Positions 37,461 to 49,005 of a stretch of 64,000 nucleotides of DNA are shown here, one piece after another. The position numbers were made by a program, and so were the translations under genes. The notes under the pieces were generated by a model. It ran no database searches. It was not told the origin of the DNA and saw nothing but the letters and a program-made list of their open reading frames with translations. This DNA is from Diphasiastrum complanatum (lineage: Eukaryota > Streptophyta > Lycopodiopsida > Lycopodiales > Lycopodiaceae): NCBI GenBank assembly GCA_029204225.1, contig CM055100.1, positions 2,379,334-2,443,333 on the forward strand, given 5' to 3'. Position 1 is the stretch's first letter. Every line of letters begins with the position of its first letter.

Positions 37461-38001
37461 ACCTGCCGCCTCTTTCCACGATATTATGCAGCGTTGCCAT
37501 CGTGACATTGATCCTATGCTGATCAGAAATCTTTCCTGCCATAAAATAGAGAAAACGAACACATCAAATATCAACTTCCATGTCCCAACGCAACGTAGAT
37601 AAATACCTCCGTACCAGCATCAAATCAAACAAATAACAAAATGGTTTTTCCCCTGTTGGTAGCAATAGATAGCCGAAACAAAAGCAAGCGCATACAGCAC
37701 ATCAACACACATTCTAACGCAAAGCAGACAAACACCTCTGTATCAGAATCAAATCAAATCAACAACAACAGGTATCTTTTCTTTCTTCCATTCATTAGCT
37801 AGATAGCTTAACAGCAACAAACGCGCAAGCACCTTTCCTCACAACGTTGTGATCCACCCGCAGCAGCACCACCTTGTCTTCAAGATCCGCATCCTCCAGA
37901 AGAGGCAAGCTCTCATCCGGCCTTGCACCATCCCTGCCATCGTCTACACTATAACCCACATGCATCAACCCATGGAAGAGCTCCGCAGTGTAAGGAGGCA
38001 T
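35514..38001 (-). CDS. PGK: Divergent phosphoglycerate kinase, 8 exons
   Basis: The glycolytic enzyme that moves phosphate between 1,3-bisphosphoglycerate and ADP. My splicing, all GT-AG and phase-consistent: 37833-38001, 37463-37535, 37087-37342, 36787-36945, 36454-36648, 36152-36289, 35819-36051, 35514-35691; total 466 residues. The ATG at 38001 is the first after an in-frame TAA. Family landmarks, in order: [15 protein letters not shown] (usual RVDFN), [11 protein letters not shown] (substrate-binding HxGRP), [69 protein letters not shown] and [16 protein letters not shown] near the C terminus, where classical plant PGKs have STGGGASLE. Both Rossmann lobes are present. Length is above the usual 400, mainly through a longer N terminus. 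There is no obvious transit peptide, so a cytosolic location is inferred. It is clearly not a standard plant PGK. No lesion is seen. Confidence 0.88.
37403..37459 (+). repeat. (GA)n microsatellite in PGK intron 2
   Basis: A 57-bp GA tract (CT on the gene strand) starting four bases after the donor of intron 2 (intron 37343-37462). It makes up almost half of that 120-bp intron. Confidence 0.95.
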
Positions 38002-38393
38002 CTCTACTTGCAATTAACACACTTGCAATTCCCTCTTTTCCGTCTACCCTGACCTCAAGCAGCTCCATGCAACATAAATACTCAACCCTGCAGCTGTGCT
38101 CAGTGGGCTAAGTCTGCTTCGCTGCAAAAACCTGATTTGTCCTCTGCAATGGAGGTTGCACTCAGAAATCTTCTCCAGATAGGACTGAGCAAGCATCATG
38201 ATTAAGTGAGAGATTGAGATTGCTTGCCACATCTGCTGAGAAAGAGCTTGCTTGCTCCGGTGAGTTATGCAAAGCCAGCCACGTTGGAAACGCACCCAGA
38301 TCCTTCTTTGGCGTTTCCTGCTCCTACCAGCTACCGGCTACAAGCTCGGTGTGAGCCGCAGCGGGATAAGGCTCAGGAATCATGCCCATCCCC

Positions 38394-38395
<2 letters not shown>

Positions 38396-38428
<33 letters not shown>
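38396..38428 (+). repeat. (CT)n microsatellite upstream of PGK
   Basis: A 33-bp CT tract about 400 bp upstream of the PGK start (GA on the gene strand); GAGA-type tracts are common in plant promoters. Confidence 0.95.
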
Positions 38429-38430
<2 letters not shown>

Positions 38431-38586
38431 CACCGCTGCTGATTCCGCCATCGCTGCCCAGCTCCCGGAAGAAAAGAACAAAGACCCAATCAGCCTAGAA
38501 ACGTCGTTTCGCGCGCCATTTATCCGCCCGGTTTTCTCCTTGACAAACTACGCGCCGTGTAGTTCATCAATACTGGAAGAGAACCG

Positions 38587-39020
38587 CGTGGTTCTGCCGC
38601 GGGGTCCATGGATGCGTTACATTCAGCCACTTGGATTACGTCCACGTGGCACACTGCCAGTAGAACACGCCTCAATGATTTGATAAAACGTGGCAGAATC
38701 TGAGGGCTATTCAGGGGATCCAACGGTAGCAGATCGACTGTTATAGAAATAGATACCCTTCTATCTGAAAGGGAGATATGCCCTTCAAATTCCCAGCCTG
38801 CAGCGTTGGAATCTACGATCGTTTAGGAGGCGTGAAAGGCAGTCGTCTACAGTCCACGTGGCAGAAGATGCAAGATTCCGAGCCACGTGTCGAATAATAA
38901 TAGGCCATCCACTCAAGAAAGATACTGCGGCACGTGCGCCACGCTGCAAATGGACACATGTTCAAAGGATTGCGTTGAACGAGGCACCGTTCGACACGTG
39001 GAGGTCCATCGAACACGTGG
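38587..39020. promoter_or_regulatory. Cluster of ACGTG (G-box / ABRE-like) motifs
   Basis: In about 430 bp: CCACGTGGCAC near 38641, AACGTGGCAG near 38687, CCACGTGGCAG near 38855, GCCACGTGTCG near 38882, GGCACGTGCGCC near 38929, GACACGTGGAGG near 38994 and ACACGTGGCATGG near 39013. CACGTG is the core bound by plant bZIP and bHLH factors; CACGTGGC is the ABA-response type. The cluster lies 0.6-1.0 kb upstream of the PGK start on the minus strand; whether it drives PGK or an unseen plus-strand gene is open. Confidence 0.65.
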
Positions 39021-39057
39021 CATGGACGGTAAAGTACCAGGATCTGGGTGAGTGACT

Positions 39058-39086
39058 AGTTTAGGTTTAGGTTTAGGGTTTAGGTG
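39058..39086 (+). promoter_or_regulatory. Telo-box / short interstitial telomere-like repeat
   Basis: TTTAGGTTTAGGTTTAGGG followed by TTTAGGTGG: degenerate units of the plant telomere repeat TTTAGGG, including a perfect telo-box (AAACCCTAA on the minus strand). Short telo-boxes occur in promoters of growth-related plant genes. It sits at the upstream edge of the G-box cluster. Confidence 0.7.
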
Positions 39087-39089
39087 GGT

Positions 39090-42000
39090 GGTATCATGTA
39101 TGTATAGTGGGTGTGGGTTGACTACAATTGGGAGAATCAAGTTTTGGAAAAGCCTTTACAATCAAATCTTTGACCCTACATTTTGGGTGTAGCTTCCTGA
39201 GGTAGGAGGGAGGGGCCAGCAGGCCTATGCTTGTTGGGAAAGAATTCACATATTTTGTATCGGTAAATACCAAATTCTCAAAAGTAGCCATATATAAGCG
39301 CGCACATGAATACACACTAATATGGGAAAGGGCTTACATAGTATTACTATTTTAGAGATAAAAGAAATACTAAAAAAAGGGACATAAAATCACCTCTTGT
39401 ATTAAGGAATGTATTCTTAATGATCTTTCTAGATTAGTAGAGAATCAAGTCATATGGTGAAATGATTATTGATTCATGGTGCGGTGATAATAAACAATTT
39501 GTTTGTAGTATATCATTAGGGTTTGCAATGTATCTCAAAGCCTCTATGTATGAAGTAGAAGCTTGCTTGAAATACATGCTCTTCAATGTTTGACTAGAAG
39601 CATAACTCGAATTTGAAGGGTATGCATGATACATACCTGCGATATTTTCTGACTGACTTAATATTTTTCAATAATATGTTTAATGATAAATTTTAGTAAG
39701 CATTTCTAAAACTTTGGCTTTAGATAAAGTTTATCTTATTCATTCAACTTTTTTATTTAAAGACTTTTTTGAAAGTTGCTTTGATACTTACCATACTTCA
39801 TCTCAAGTTTAAATAAAAGAGAGACATTAGGTAGAATGTGTGCAAATTTGTCGAACCACCCTAACTAAACAATAAGTTTCTTACCCTACCTTATAACTTT
39901 CCCAAGGATTCATTCTTTGAACAAGAAGTTACTCATTTGCTTGCATAATCTCTTCAAAATTTCATCCTTGTGTAGAATCTAATCCTCTCCAAATTTGACC
40001 ACTAAAATGATGAGCAAATCATGTATTCAAAGTTGTCTTATTGGAACCCATTCTTGTGTGTATCTTGAAGGGTACAAGCCTCTTGAGCTTTTCTTGTACA
40101 TAAAATTTGACAAGTGTCTATCATCTTGCACGTCTATATTGCAAGACACATTGACTCTAGATGAGGTGGCATCAACACAACCTCACTACTAATAAGCAAT
40201 TGTTAGCCCATTTAGTTATCAATATCCATTCTCATATTTTATTATATGGCATTACTACATATAAAAGCTGTCAAATTCCTTCCCAAATATAGAGTATCCA
40301 CTATGGCAAAAAAAAATTCCAATAGTTTTAAGAATCTAGTAAGTGATATGGTCAAATCTTACTTTAATAACTATACCTTCAAAGTTTGATCCTTTCCAAC
40401 ATAGTCAACAAACTAAACATTACTCAATTTATAAATAATCAAAGGCCTAACATTCTTGGTTAAAATTTTGTTATCTATTGATACTCAAAAGACTTTCTTC
40501 TTGTTAACAAGTTGCGTAAACTTGCTCGAGAACCTATTTCACCATTTTCACATACATGTTCAACTTTGGATAATATGCTATGTTGTCGCATGGTGACTAT
40601 GTGAGTTCTTATGAGAAGTGAGATAATATTTCTATAAAAATTGCATTCTCTTTTTTTTTTTCAAAAGAGACAAAAAAAACTTTGAAGGTGATTGCAGCAT
40701 CACTTCTTGGGGATGGGGATCATATAGAAGGATTGCTAGAGAGACAAATAATTCATTGCAAAGTATCCATTCACTAATGAGAAGACTCAAGCATGATTGC
40801 ATCCCACTAGCAAGTAATGATTGCATGGTTCGACAAATCTCATTGTAGGTATCCTAAAGCTTATTGACTATCACTCTTTTGAAAAGCACATTTTTCAAAA
40901 ATCTTGAATTCTATATGATTTTGATCTTCAATCTCTTTTTTTCTCATTTTGTTCTCAATAGCGGCTAACTTTCTCAAGTTTTTATGTGGGGGATGGTGAT
41001 CGTGGAGGAGACCACAATGAAGAAAGTAAGTGTTGTCAATAATCCAAAAGATGTTGGTAGACAAATGGGGGATAGCTACGATGGAAGAGACAAGAACAAA
41101 GACTTTGAAAGAATAATGGCTGAGCCATTTTTTATGGCATGAGGACCCAATAATATAAAATAGCTTGAAAGCATGTGTTCACATAATAAATGTATCTATC
41201 ACTACATGAAAAAGGATTATTTTGGGCATTTATATTGTAGATTGGAGATGTGGGCTCTCATCCTTGGTAGCACAAGAATTTCGAAAGTGGGGATGAGGCT
41301 CAAAGGGAATTTGAGAAGCTAGGATCCACAAAGAGCTTATTTTTTGGTGGAATTTTTGTAGACTGAGGAGAAATCATTGGCATATAGGAAACTATGATCC
41401 CAGGTTAACAAGAAAGTTATTTAGTAAAATGTCTCTTGATTTTCAAGATGCACTTCTTTGCCCCTCAAGTTTTGTTGTAACCTTCTATGTCTAGGCATAA
41501 GAGGAGTTCCAAGATAAATAAGGGCCCTTCAAAAGATATTTTTTATTAGTGTCAATTGAACATGTTTATATGCATTTTGGGCTCAATATGCAATCTTGGA
41601 ATCCCCATGGTTGTGAGTGTAAGTAACGTTATGTATAAATTTTTGTAATTTTCTCATTTTTTTGCTCTCAACATTATGAATTTTTTTAGTATTATAATCA
41701 TTTGAATCATGTAGAATTATGTCCATCAAGCATAAATAAATGGAAGCCAAACAATCACTAGTAAAAATTCAATGCCAAGCAACCAAACAAATAGAGGCAA
41801 CCATCGCATCTATGTTGAAAAATACCAAAGTTAGCAAATAGCCATAAGTTGCCATAAAGCTCATATCAAAATGAAGGACAAAAAGAGTAGGATTCCATTA
41901 TGGAGGGAATGAAGTACATGGATTCATGTGATGGGGCACATGAGACCTAGTAAGATCAAATCCCAAGGCTCACATTCACAAAGAGGAAGAGGAGATGGAA

Positions 42001-43100
42001 CTCCAAGTTCACTCAGTTGCAAATGAGCAAATGGATCTTCCAAAATGATGTCTATTGCCTATTTATAGGCAAGGCCCATGTCTAGCTAAATATAACTATC
42101 TTTAAGTCTAGTAAGGCCCTGTCAGTCTTCTTTAAGCCCTTTTTGGCTTGTTATTCTAATTTAAGACACTTCGATAGGCCTAAAGAGGGAATTGCATTCA
42201 TTCTTCAGGCCAATAATTTCTTTTGGGCCCAACAAAGCTTACAATGGACATTATTATTCTCTTATGAGTACCAATATATTAAAAATACATGACCATGTGA
42301 GGAAGAAAATCATCTCCTATATGGACAGTGGTACTGCTAGCCAATAGCCTGGAAGCCCGCTAGTCAGACTACTCCTATATGCTTGTGGGTCTTTGTTACC
42401 TTGTAACACATTTTGACTATATCCTCAACTCTATCATTATCACTATACTCAAGCTAGGATGGGGGCCATCTAAAATCTAGACTTGTGCTTGAATAAGTCT
42501 TTACACGCCACCCACACGTTGTTATTGAGTCCCTATTGAAGGTCACCGTCATTCCTTGTGTAAGCATGCAGTAAGTCATCGTCTGTTTTGATTACTGCTT
42601 GTATGAGGATCATTGAGTAGTTAGTGTCAATGATTGGTAAGTATTGGGCTTTCTCAAAGTACAACAAGATTTAAAACAAGTGGAAAGTTCTTATTTGGGT
42701 AGATCAATGTGAACTAGAGATGAAAAAAAAAAATCACATCCCAATATCCTTAAGCAAACAATGGAAAAATGGCATGGAAAAGAATCAAATCATGATCAGA
42801 GTAGGGGAGACAAGATAGAAGCCAACAATAGCCATATATTATGATGATGTCATTAGAATTTGGACAATTGGTTATATTATGTAGTTATATAAAAGCCACC
42901 CAAAATGGACAAAACTCATTTTCAAAATACTAATTGGTCCACCACATGCTCAACTAGGGTTTTGTTGAAAGTACAGTACTAAGGACCATAAATGGACCTA
43001 CATAAGGCTCCAAGAGTGATAGATTGATTGATACATCCATCTATTGCAAAACTAGTCACAAAATCTTGATCTAGAAAAGCAATATTGGATCCCACAATCA
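39090..43100. other. AT-rich DNA, no gene recognised
   Basis: Only short unsupported frames on either strand. The 41.5-43.1 kb part reads like old LTR-retrotransposon non-coding DNA but no paired ends were found. Confidence 0.45.
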
Positions 43101-43640
43101 AGAGCAATCAAAAGCATTGATCAAACATGGAATTTTGACCCCACACATGTGTGGTACGTACAACCTATTATTAGAGATTAAGTGTAATCAAGTTTAGATT
43201 CCAAAGCATTCTCAAAAACTCAACACAAATGTGTAGAAAACTCAAGGTTGCCAATGTGCTTTAAAAAAACTTCTCCTCACTATGGAATGATAGATTGTAT
43301 CTACAATAGGGTTCCTCCTCTCAAGTTAGGTGAAAATACAACATGTAATAAGGAGATTGATTGACCTTTCTTGCCCTCAATCTTACCTAACCCTAGAGTG
43401 ATGGTTAGGTTGATCTCAACAACCTCCATGATTTGAGGATTTTGGTCTTACAATTTAGGAATCATGACCAAAGAAACCTAAGTAACCCTATGAATGAGAT
43501 CTAATCTATCCAGGGTAGCCTTGACACGTGGAAACATGGATTCACACATGTGGGACCCACCTATGTACAAATTTACATGGTTTAATCAGGGTAGATTTGC
43601 CAAATTTGACAATTTCTCACACTCCTCCTCAAATTAAACT
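43101..43640 (-). repeat. LTR and 3' end of a minus-strand Copia remnant (left end unset)
   Basis: On the minus strand, polypurine tract TTTGAGGAGGAG (43622-43633) is followed at 43621 by TGTGAGAAATTGTC, a typical LTR start. The coding side (43640-43900) shows only decayed text. The far LTR end could not be placed; 43101 is nominal. Confidence 0.45.
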
Positions 43641-43997
43641 TGATCTATCTACAACTATCTTTGCTTGATGAATGAATACTTTAGAAGTGTCTTAAAAAAT
43701 CCAGCTACAAACAAGGAACTTTTGACACTCCAATAGTTGGATTCTATGTGTTCTTAAAGCTCTCTATTCGTCTTGTGTTCTAATTTAGATTTATGTGTCT
43801 AAAAGCACGTGAGAGCTTTGATCATGATCTAGTTTTAGGCCCTATGAATTGAATGATCAATAGTGATGATGGATCTTTCCTATCTTTGCCATATTTAACA
43901 AAGATTTCTCTATTTCGTCTGTTTTCTTGATTTTTTGTTTTTCCATGCAAATTTGATGTTCAAAAATGGCTTCGATGTTTGAATGCTAAGATTGGCA

Positions 43998-44340
43998 CAT
44001 GGCAATACATGTGTGTGTGTATGTGTGTGTCTCTCATACATATACATACATACATGTACACAAACATACAATACACATACACATACACACAGATACACAT
44101 ACATCCATACACACACACACATACATATACTTATACATATACATACACGTACACATACATTGACATACACATACATATACACATAGATACACATGCATAT
44201 ACATGTAGTATGTACATATATATAAACATACACCTAAGTGTGTGTGCATGTGTGATGTGTACGTGTGTATATATATGTGTGTTGTCTGTGTGTGCACGTG
44301 TATGTGTATGTGTATGTGTTGTGTGTGTATGTGTGTTTGA
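43998..44340. repeat. Compound (CATA)n/(GT)n microsatellite
   Basis: A long mixed tract of TGTGTATG, CATACACA and ATATACAT words. It is low-complexity, gives spurious frames on both strands, and contains no gene. Confidence 0.9.
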
Positions 44341-44399
44341 TCAGCTTATCTGGTATGTGCATATACACTACGCATCCAAATTTTCGAACATGTGCAAGA

Positions 44400-46500
44400 T
44401 TTGGCTTTGACTTCCACCATATCTAATGAGGAGTTTTATCTAGTATTCGAGATTTCAGAATACGATTCTGAAGATAATTTGATGTAGCCACTACTTCTAC
44501 CCACAACTGTTTTGGTGCTTTTGCATGAGCCATCATACGCCTTGCAGCTTCCATAAGTGTACGATTCCTTCGTTCAGCTATCCCATTGTGCTCAGGTGTG
44601 TATGATGCAGTCTTTGTATGCATAATACCTCAATCAGTACAAAAAACCTTGAATTTGTTGGAAATGTACTCACCTCCACGATCTGTGCGACTCTGCTTCA
44701 ACTTATTGCATGTCTGCTTCTCAGCCCAATTCGTATACTCAACGAATTTCTCGAAAGCTTCAGATTTAGTACATGTAAAGTATACTATAGCGAACTTGCT
44801 GATCAATAAACGTAATAAAGTACTTTTGCATCACCCAACGACAATACTCTGAATGGTTCACAAATATCTGAATGCACAATCTCAAGTACCTTAGCTGCTT
44901 TATAAACATCCTTACTGAAAGTTGTTCTAGTCATCTTGTCTTTAAGACAGGATTCACAGGTAGTTCGAATATCTCTACTTTTGATTTCAACTCCTTGAAT
45001 TCTCTGACTTTTGTTGGCTTGGCACAAGGCTTCCATGTTCAGGTGACATAGCCTCTTGTGCCACAGTATATCTGTTGATTCCTAAGTTTTATTCGCTTGT
45101 TTGATTCTTGTTTGAATGTTCAAGTGGCACAGTTTTTTCTCTTTGCTGCCTTTAGCAACCAGGTTATCAGAATCTTCCTCAAACAGTTTACAAGAGCTCT
45201 TTGTGAAGGTTACTGACATGCCTGTATCGACTATCTTAGCTACTGATCATAGAAGATCTTTGTCAAGAGAAGGGACATAGAGAACTTCCTCCAGTTTCTT
45301 GTCACCATGATTCGTGTCCAGCCATAATACACCAATTCCATCAACCACGTGCTTAGAACCGTCTCCAAGTATAATGAATCTTGAATAGTTCGTCTTCTTG
45401 TACTCAGATAGAATTTGTTTTGAGAAAACAAAATGTGAGGTGGGTCCTGAATCAAGTATCACTTCTCAAATTGAATTAGATGAACAACATAGATCAGCAC
45501 TAATAGAAGCTGCTGAATTCCTTCTTGCCCTATCTTCTGCTACTCTGGAGCATTCTGCTTTGTCTTCGACATAGTTTGAATTTGAAGGTTCGCTTCGATT
45601 TTTCTCATTTTTATTTCTGGGATTCTAATAACAGTCTACTACTGCATGACCCTATTTGTGACAATGAGTGCATTCAATCTTTGGATTTAGCCAACACTTT
45701 TCTTCTGTGTGACTTGATCTTCTACATCTGTTGCAGATCTTCTTATCACCAAAATTCTTCTATTGTTTACCATATTGTTGTTCATTTGTCTTAGACTCAT
45801 TCTTTTTAGATGACTCCCTCTTAAACTTAGAATTCTTAGAAGACTTATTCTTCTGAGTAACTAGAGCATTTTTGGAATCACCATTGTCGTCATAGCGTTC
45901 ACGAGCTTCTACTTCCTCTTTAACTTCGTCTATTGCCTTTTGAAGTGTCATTGTCGCATCTTTCACCAATAAGGTTCTTGTTGTGTGGAATGACCTGGGT
46001 AGGGCTCAAAGAAAATAATTAAGCTGTTTTGCCTTAGAAATTGTATTTTCCGCGCCAAAATTCTGCAAGGAAATAAAAAATCTTTAATCTTTTGCATGAA
46101 TGTGTTGAGGTCTTTGTCGTCCCATAGTAGGTAAGTTAATTGGTCTTCCAAGAACATGATCTGATTACGAGATCGAGTCTCATTCTTGGTTTGCAATTCT
46201 TCCCATAAATCTTTTGCATTCGAGATTAGTGTAAGGTCTAGCATTATATTGTCATGCACTGAAGACACAATAATTGCTATAACTTTGTCATTTTTTAAAC
46301 TTCATTCTCGAAGTTCTTTGCCAGGAGTAGTTGCTGGCTTCTCCTCTATCGGTTCTACCCATTGTCATAGACCTTTGCCCTTCAATAAGAGTGAAGTCTT
46401 TAATTTCCAAATCAAGGACTTTTAACCTTCTAGATCCAAGATCGTAGTGATCTTAGCTTGAATATTGATGATCGACAACATCTTCTATTTTTGAATAACC
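44400..46500 (-). pseudogene. Copia retrotransposon gag-to-integrase remnant
   Basis: In minus-strand order: gag (MLDLTLISNAKDLWEELQTK, DDKDLNTFMQKIKDFL), a decayed zinc knuckle near 45660 (CTHCHK then a stop then GHAVVDC), protease LDSGPTSHFVFSKQ (DSG kept), CESCLKDKMTRTTF with VHSDICEPFRVLS (start of integrase), and SYTPEHNGIAERRNRTLMEAAR near 44590. Frameshifts and stops separate every piece. The integrase C terminus, RT and RNase H are missing: the element ends at the microsatellite. Confidence 0.88.
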
Positions 46501-46661
46501 TCCAGATAGCGGCTTGCTGATGGATGTATGAAGAATGTTGAGAGGGGTGCGAAGATACCACCGTATCGACTCTGATTTGTTTTGATATCACTATATCAGC
46601 TTTGAACCTGTGTTCTCTGATATCACTATATCAGATTTAATTCTGTAAGCCTTGATACCGT

Positions 46662-47036
46662 TGTAGGAAAAATAGTAATTTCTTCCACAGATAATACGAT
46701 GAAAGTTTGCATAAATCAAACTAATATCAATGTCTTCAATCGAGTCTGTATCTGATCTATTTACTAATAGAAGAGTATTTGCTCTGATTAAATATGCGTG
46801 TGGAAATAATATGCAAAAGTAAGAGACAACTTAAGACAATTTTTTTGGACAAATAAAAACTATTGGTCAAAAATGAATTTATAATTCTGAATCTAAATGG
46901 GTATACATCTCATGATGTCTTATCTCGTTGTTGTATCTCTGATTGAATGAGTTACAACGAGTAGTGCACATGTATTTATATTGCTACAAGACAGGTCTTT
47001 TGGCCTTTTAATTCTGTAACAGTAGATATCTAACCA
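46662..47036 (-). repeat. 5' LTR and primer site of the Copia remnant
   Basis: On the minus strand the LTR ends CCTACA and is followed by ACGGTATCAAGGC (46649-46660), a variant of the Copia primer site TGGTATCAGAGC. A related LTR fragment is at 18222-18473. Confidence 0.7.
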
Positions 47037-47089
47037 TTTACGATGGTTGATATTCATATAGACGCTTTGTTTCCAGGGTCAAATAAATT

Positions 47090-47465
47090 CTGTTTGCGAA
47101 GTATTCGCGACAGTCCATCTCTTCGTCATAGCTTTGTGTTTCGCGAATTGTATGCGACACTTGTCTTTTCGCGACATTTTCATCTTTCGTGAATTGTTCG
47201 CGACAAATAACTTTGATCTTGAAGAAAAAATCCAGAATATTTCGCAAATTGTTCGTGACAATTTCGCGATAGGTGAGCTTGGAGAAGAATCAGATGATTT
47301 TGTGAATTGTTTGCGACATCTGAGGTTTGAACAAGAAATAGAATATTTTGTGACAAGATTCTATTCGCAAATCTTTCGAGCTTCAACAAGAAAGCCACGA
47401 GCTTCTACAAGAAATTGTTTCGCAATTCTTTTGCAAATCTTTCGAGTTGACTGCAAGATAAATTT
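47090..47465. repeat. CpG-rich TCGCGA-containing interspersed repeat
   Basis: The word TTCGCGAATTGTTCGCGACA and decayed forms recur about every 45-65 bp (near 47098, 47135, 47168, 47203, 47240, 47298, 47352), several with the palindrome TCGCGA. CpG density is far above the surrounding AT-rich DNA. Frames on both strands are products of the repeat and I call no gene. Confidence 0.6.
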
Positions 47466-47469
47466 GGTA

Positions 47470-47584
47470 ATCTAACTTAGAGTAGTTACTTCTTTAGTTG
47501 CTTACTAGACAGCAACTCTAGCCCACACTAACTCTAACTTCAGACTAACAGTAACCACCTACACATCATAGATAGAGGTGAAAG

Positions 47585-47664
<80 letters not shown>

Positions 47665-48208
47665 GCTCATGTGCTCAACACTACATACTATTGGAAAAGC
47701 TATTAAAAACATAAAGTAAGAACAATGCAAAAAGGGAAAATAATTAGCAAACATAAACAATAACAAAGCATGAGAGCATTATCACATGAGGATGTTTGGA
47801 TCTCCAAAATGGTAGAGTTTCCTCCTCTCTATTAGCATGTCAAATGGGTTACAATAGGTGTCTTTTTATCTTTGAGGAGGTTCTTGCCCCTTGGTTTCTA
47901 TTGGCTACTTCAAGAAGGTAGGATTGAAATCCTAAGTCAAACCCTTTAAAATAAAACACATTCTAATCTATGGTACACAAAGAAGCACACCCCACCTACC
48001 ACCATTTTGACTTTGACTACTTAACAAAAACTTATCAACTTAGTTAACTTAAGCTTTGGCCTTTTTAACATTATTTAATTACATGGCCCAAAGTCTAATT
48101 AGTTTAGAATACATTATTTTACAAGTGCTACGCTCGTAGGATGCCACGGCCCTCGCAACTTATTTTCTACTTCCGGTCATTTTTATTTATATGCATGGAA
48201 TACCCACA
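47470..48208 (-). repeat. Second copy of the (GA)n-bearing Gypsy-type LTR
   Basis: Matches the LTR at 31050-31835, including the GA tract (here 47589-47660) at the same place, and ends TGTGGGTATTCC on the minus strand. The 3' end is truncated relative to the first copy and no internal body is attached, so it is a solo or partial LTR. Confidence 0.75.
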
Positions 48209-48371
48209 ACAGGGCCTCCGACCTGAAGTAGTGCCATCCCTCAGCACTATGGTGCTTAGTACTAGCCTCGGGTTTCATGTTGGCGCTTTATTAAGTGTCC
48301 GGTGATGTCTTCCATATATTCGACATGCGAGAAGCTATGCTTATCTTTCAGCGAAAAAAAGACCTTATGGA

Positions 48372-49005
48372 TGTGAAAGATTTCAGATCCTTAAGATCCG
48401 ATCTACTTGAATGATCTTTGGTTAGAAAGAGAAATACACTACAATTTCACCAATGTAGAAAAATCAGCATCTACACACAATTTGAGATGCAAACACTAAT
48501 AGAACTTGATCAAACTTGAATGAAATGATTATGTATTGTTGCTGTCCATACAAAACCAGCAAGCTACTGTATTTCACACGTGTGGATCCAAAAATAACAA
48601 ATATAGATCATTCTACACATAGAATTGCAAGCAATCACCAAGATAGTGCATCAATGGATAGTAGAACCCAAGAGAACCATGTATAAGCATGAAATGAGAT
48701 AGAGAAGAGAGAAGATCAATCTGTCCACGAGTTACATCCTTTTATAGCAGGTCCAAACCCTATTTGGCCACTTGGCTTTCCCACCAAAATGCTAACCCTA
48801 CCAATTTTGGGTCTAGATTCAATGTACCCAACTTATTCAAATTGAATCTACTCAAACTCGCATTCTATCTTTCTCACACATTCAAAAAGTGTTTATTCAA
48901 ATGAAATTTAGACTAATGAACTTTGAAAAGTCAAGCTCTAAGTCTAAAACAAGTTTAAATATGGAAATATTGCAAAATGTGAGGAAACTAGTTGAATCTT
49001 TCACA
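48372..49005 (-). repeat. 3' LTR of the complete Copia element
   Basis: 634 bp, with ends TGTGAAAGATT and AATCTTTCACA forming perfect short inverted repeats. A purine tract GAAGAGGGAG lies immediately upstream on the minus strand. The LTR contains a TATAAAAGG promoter motif. Confidence 0.95.

Noticed and set aside
43910-44410. Long frames on both strands in the 44-kb zone
   Set aside because: They are translations of CATA/GT microsatellite DNA (Tyr-Thr-His or Cys-Val repeats), not genes.
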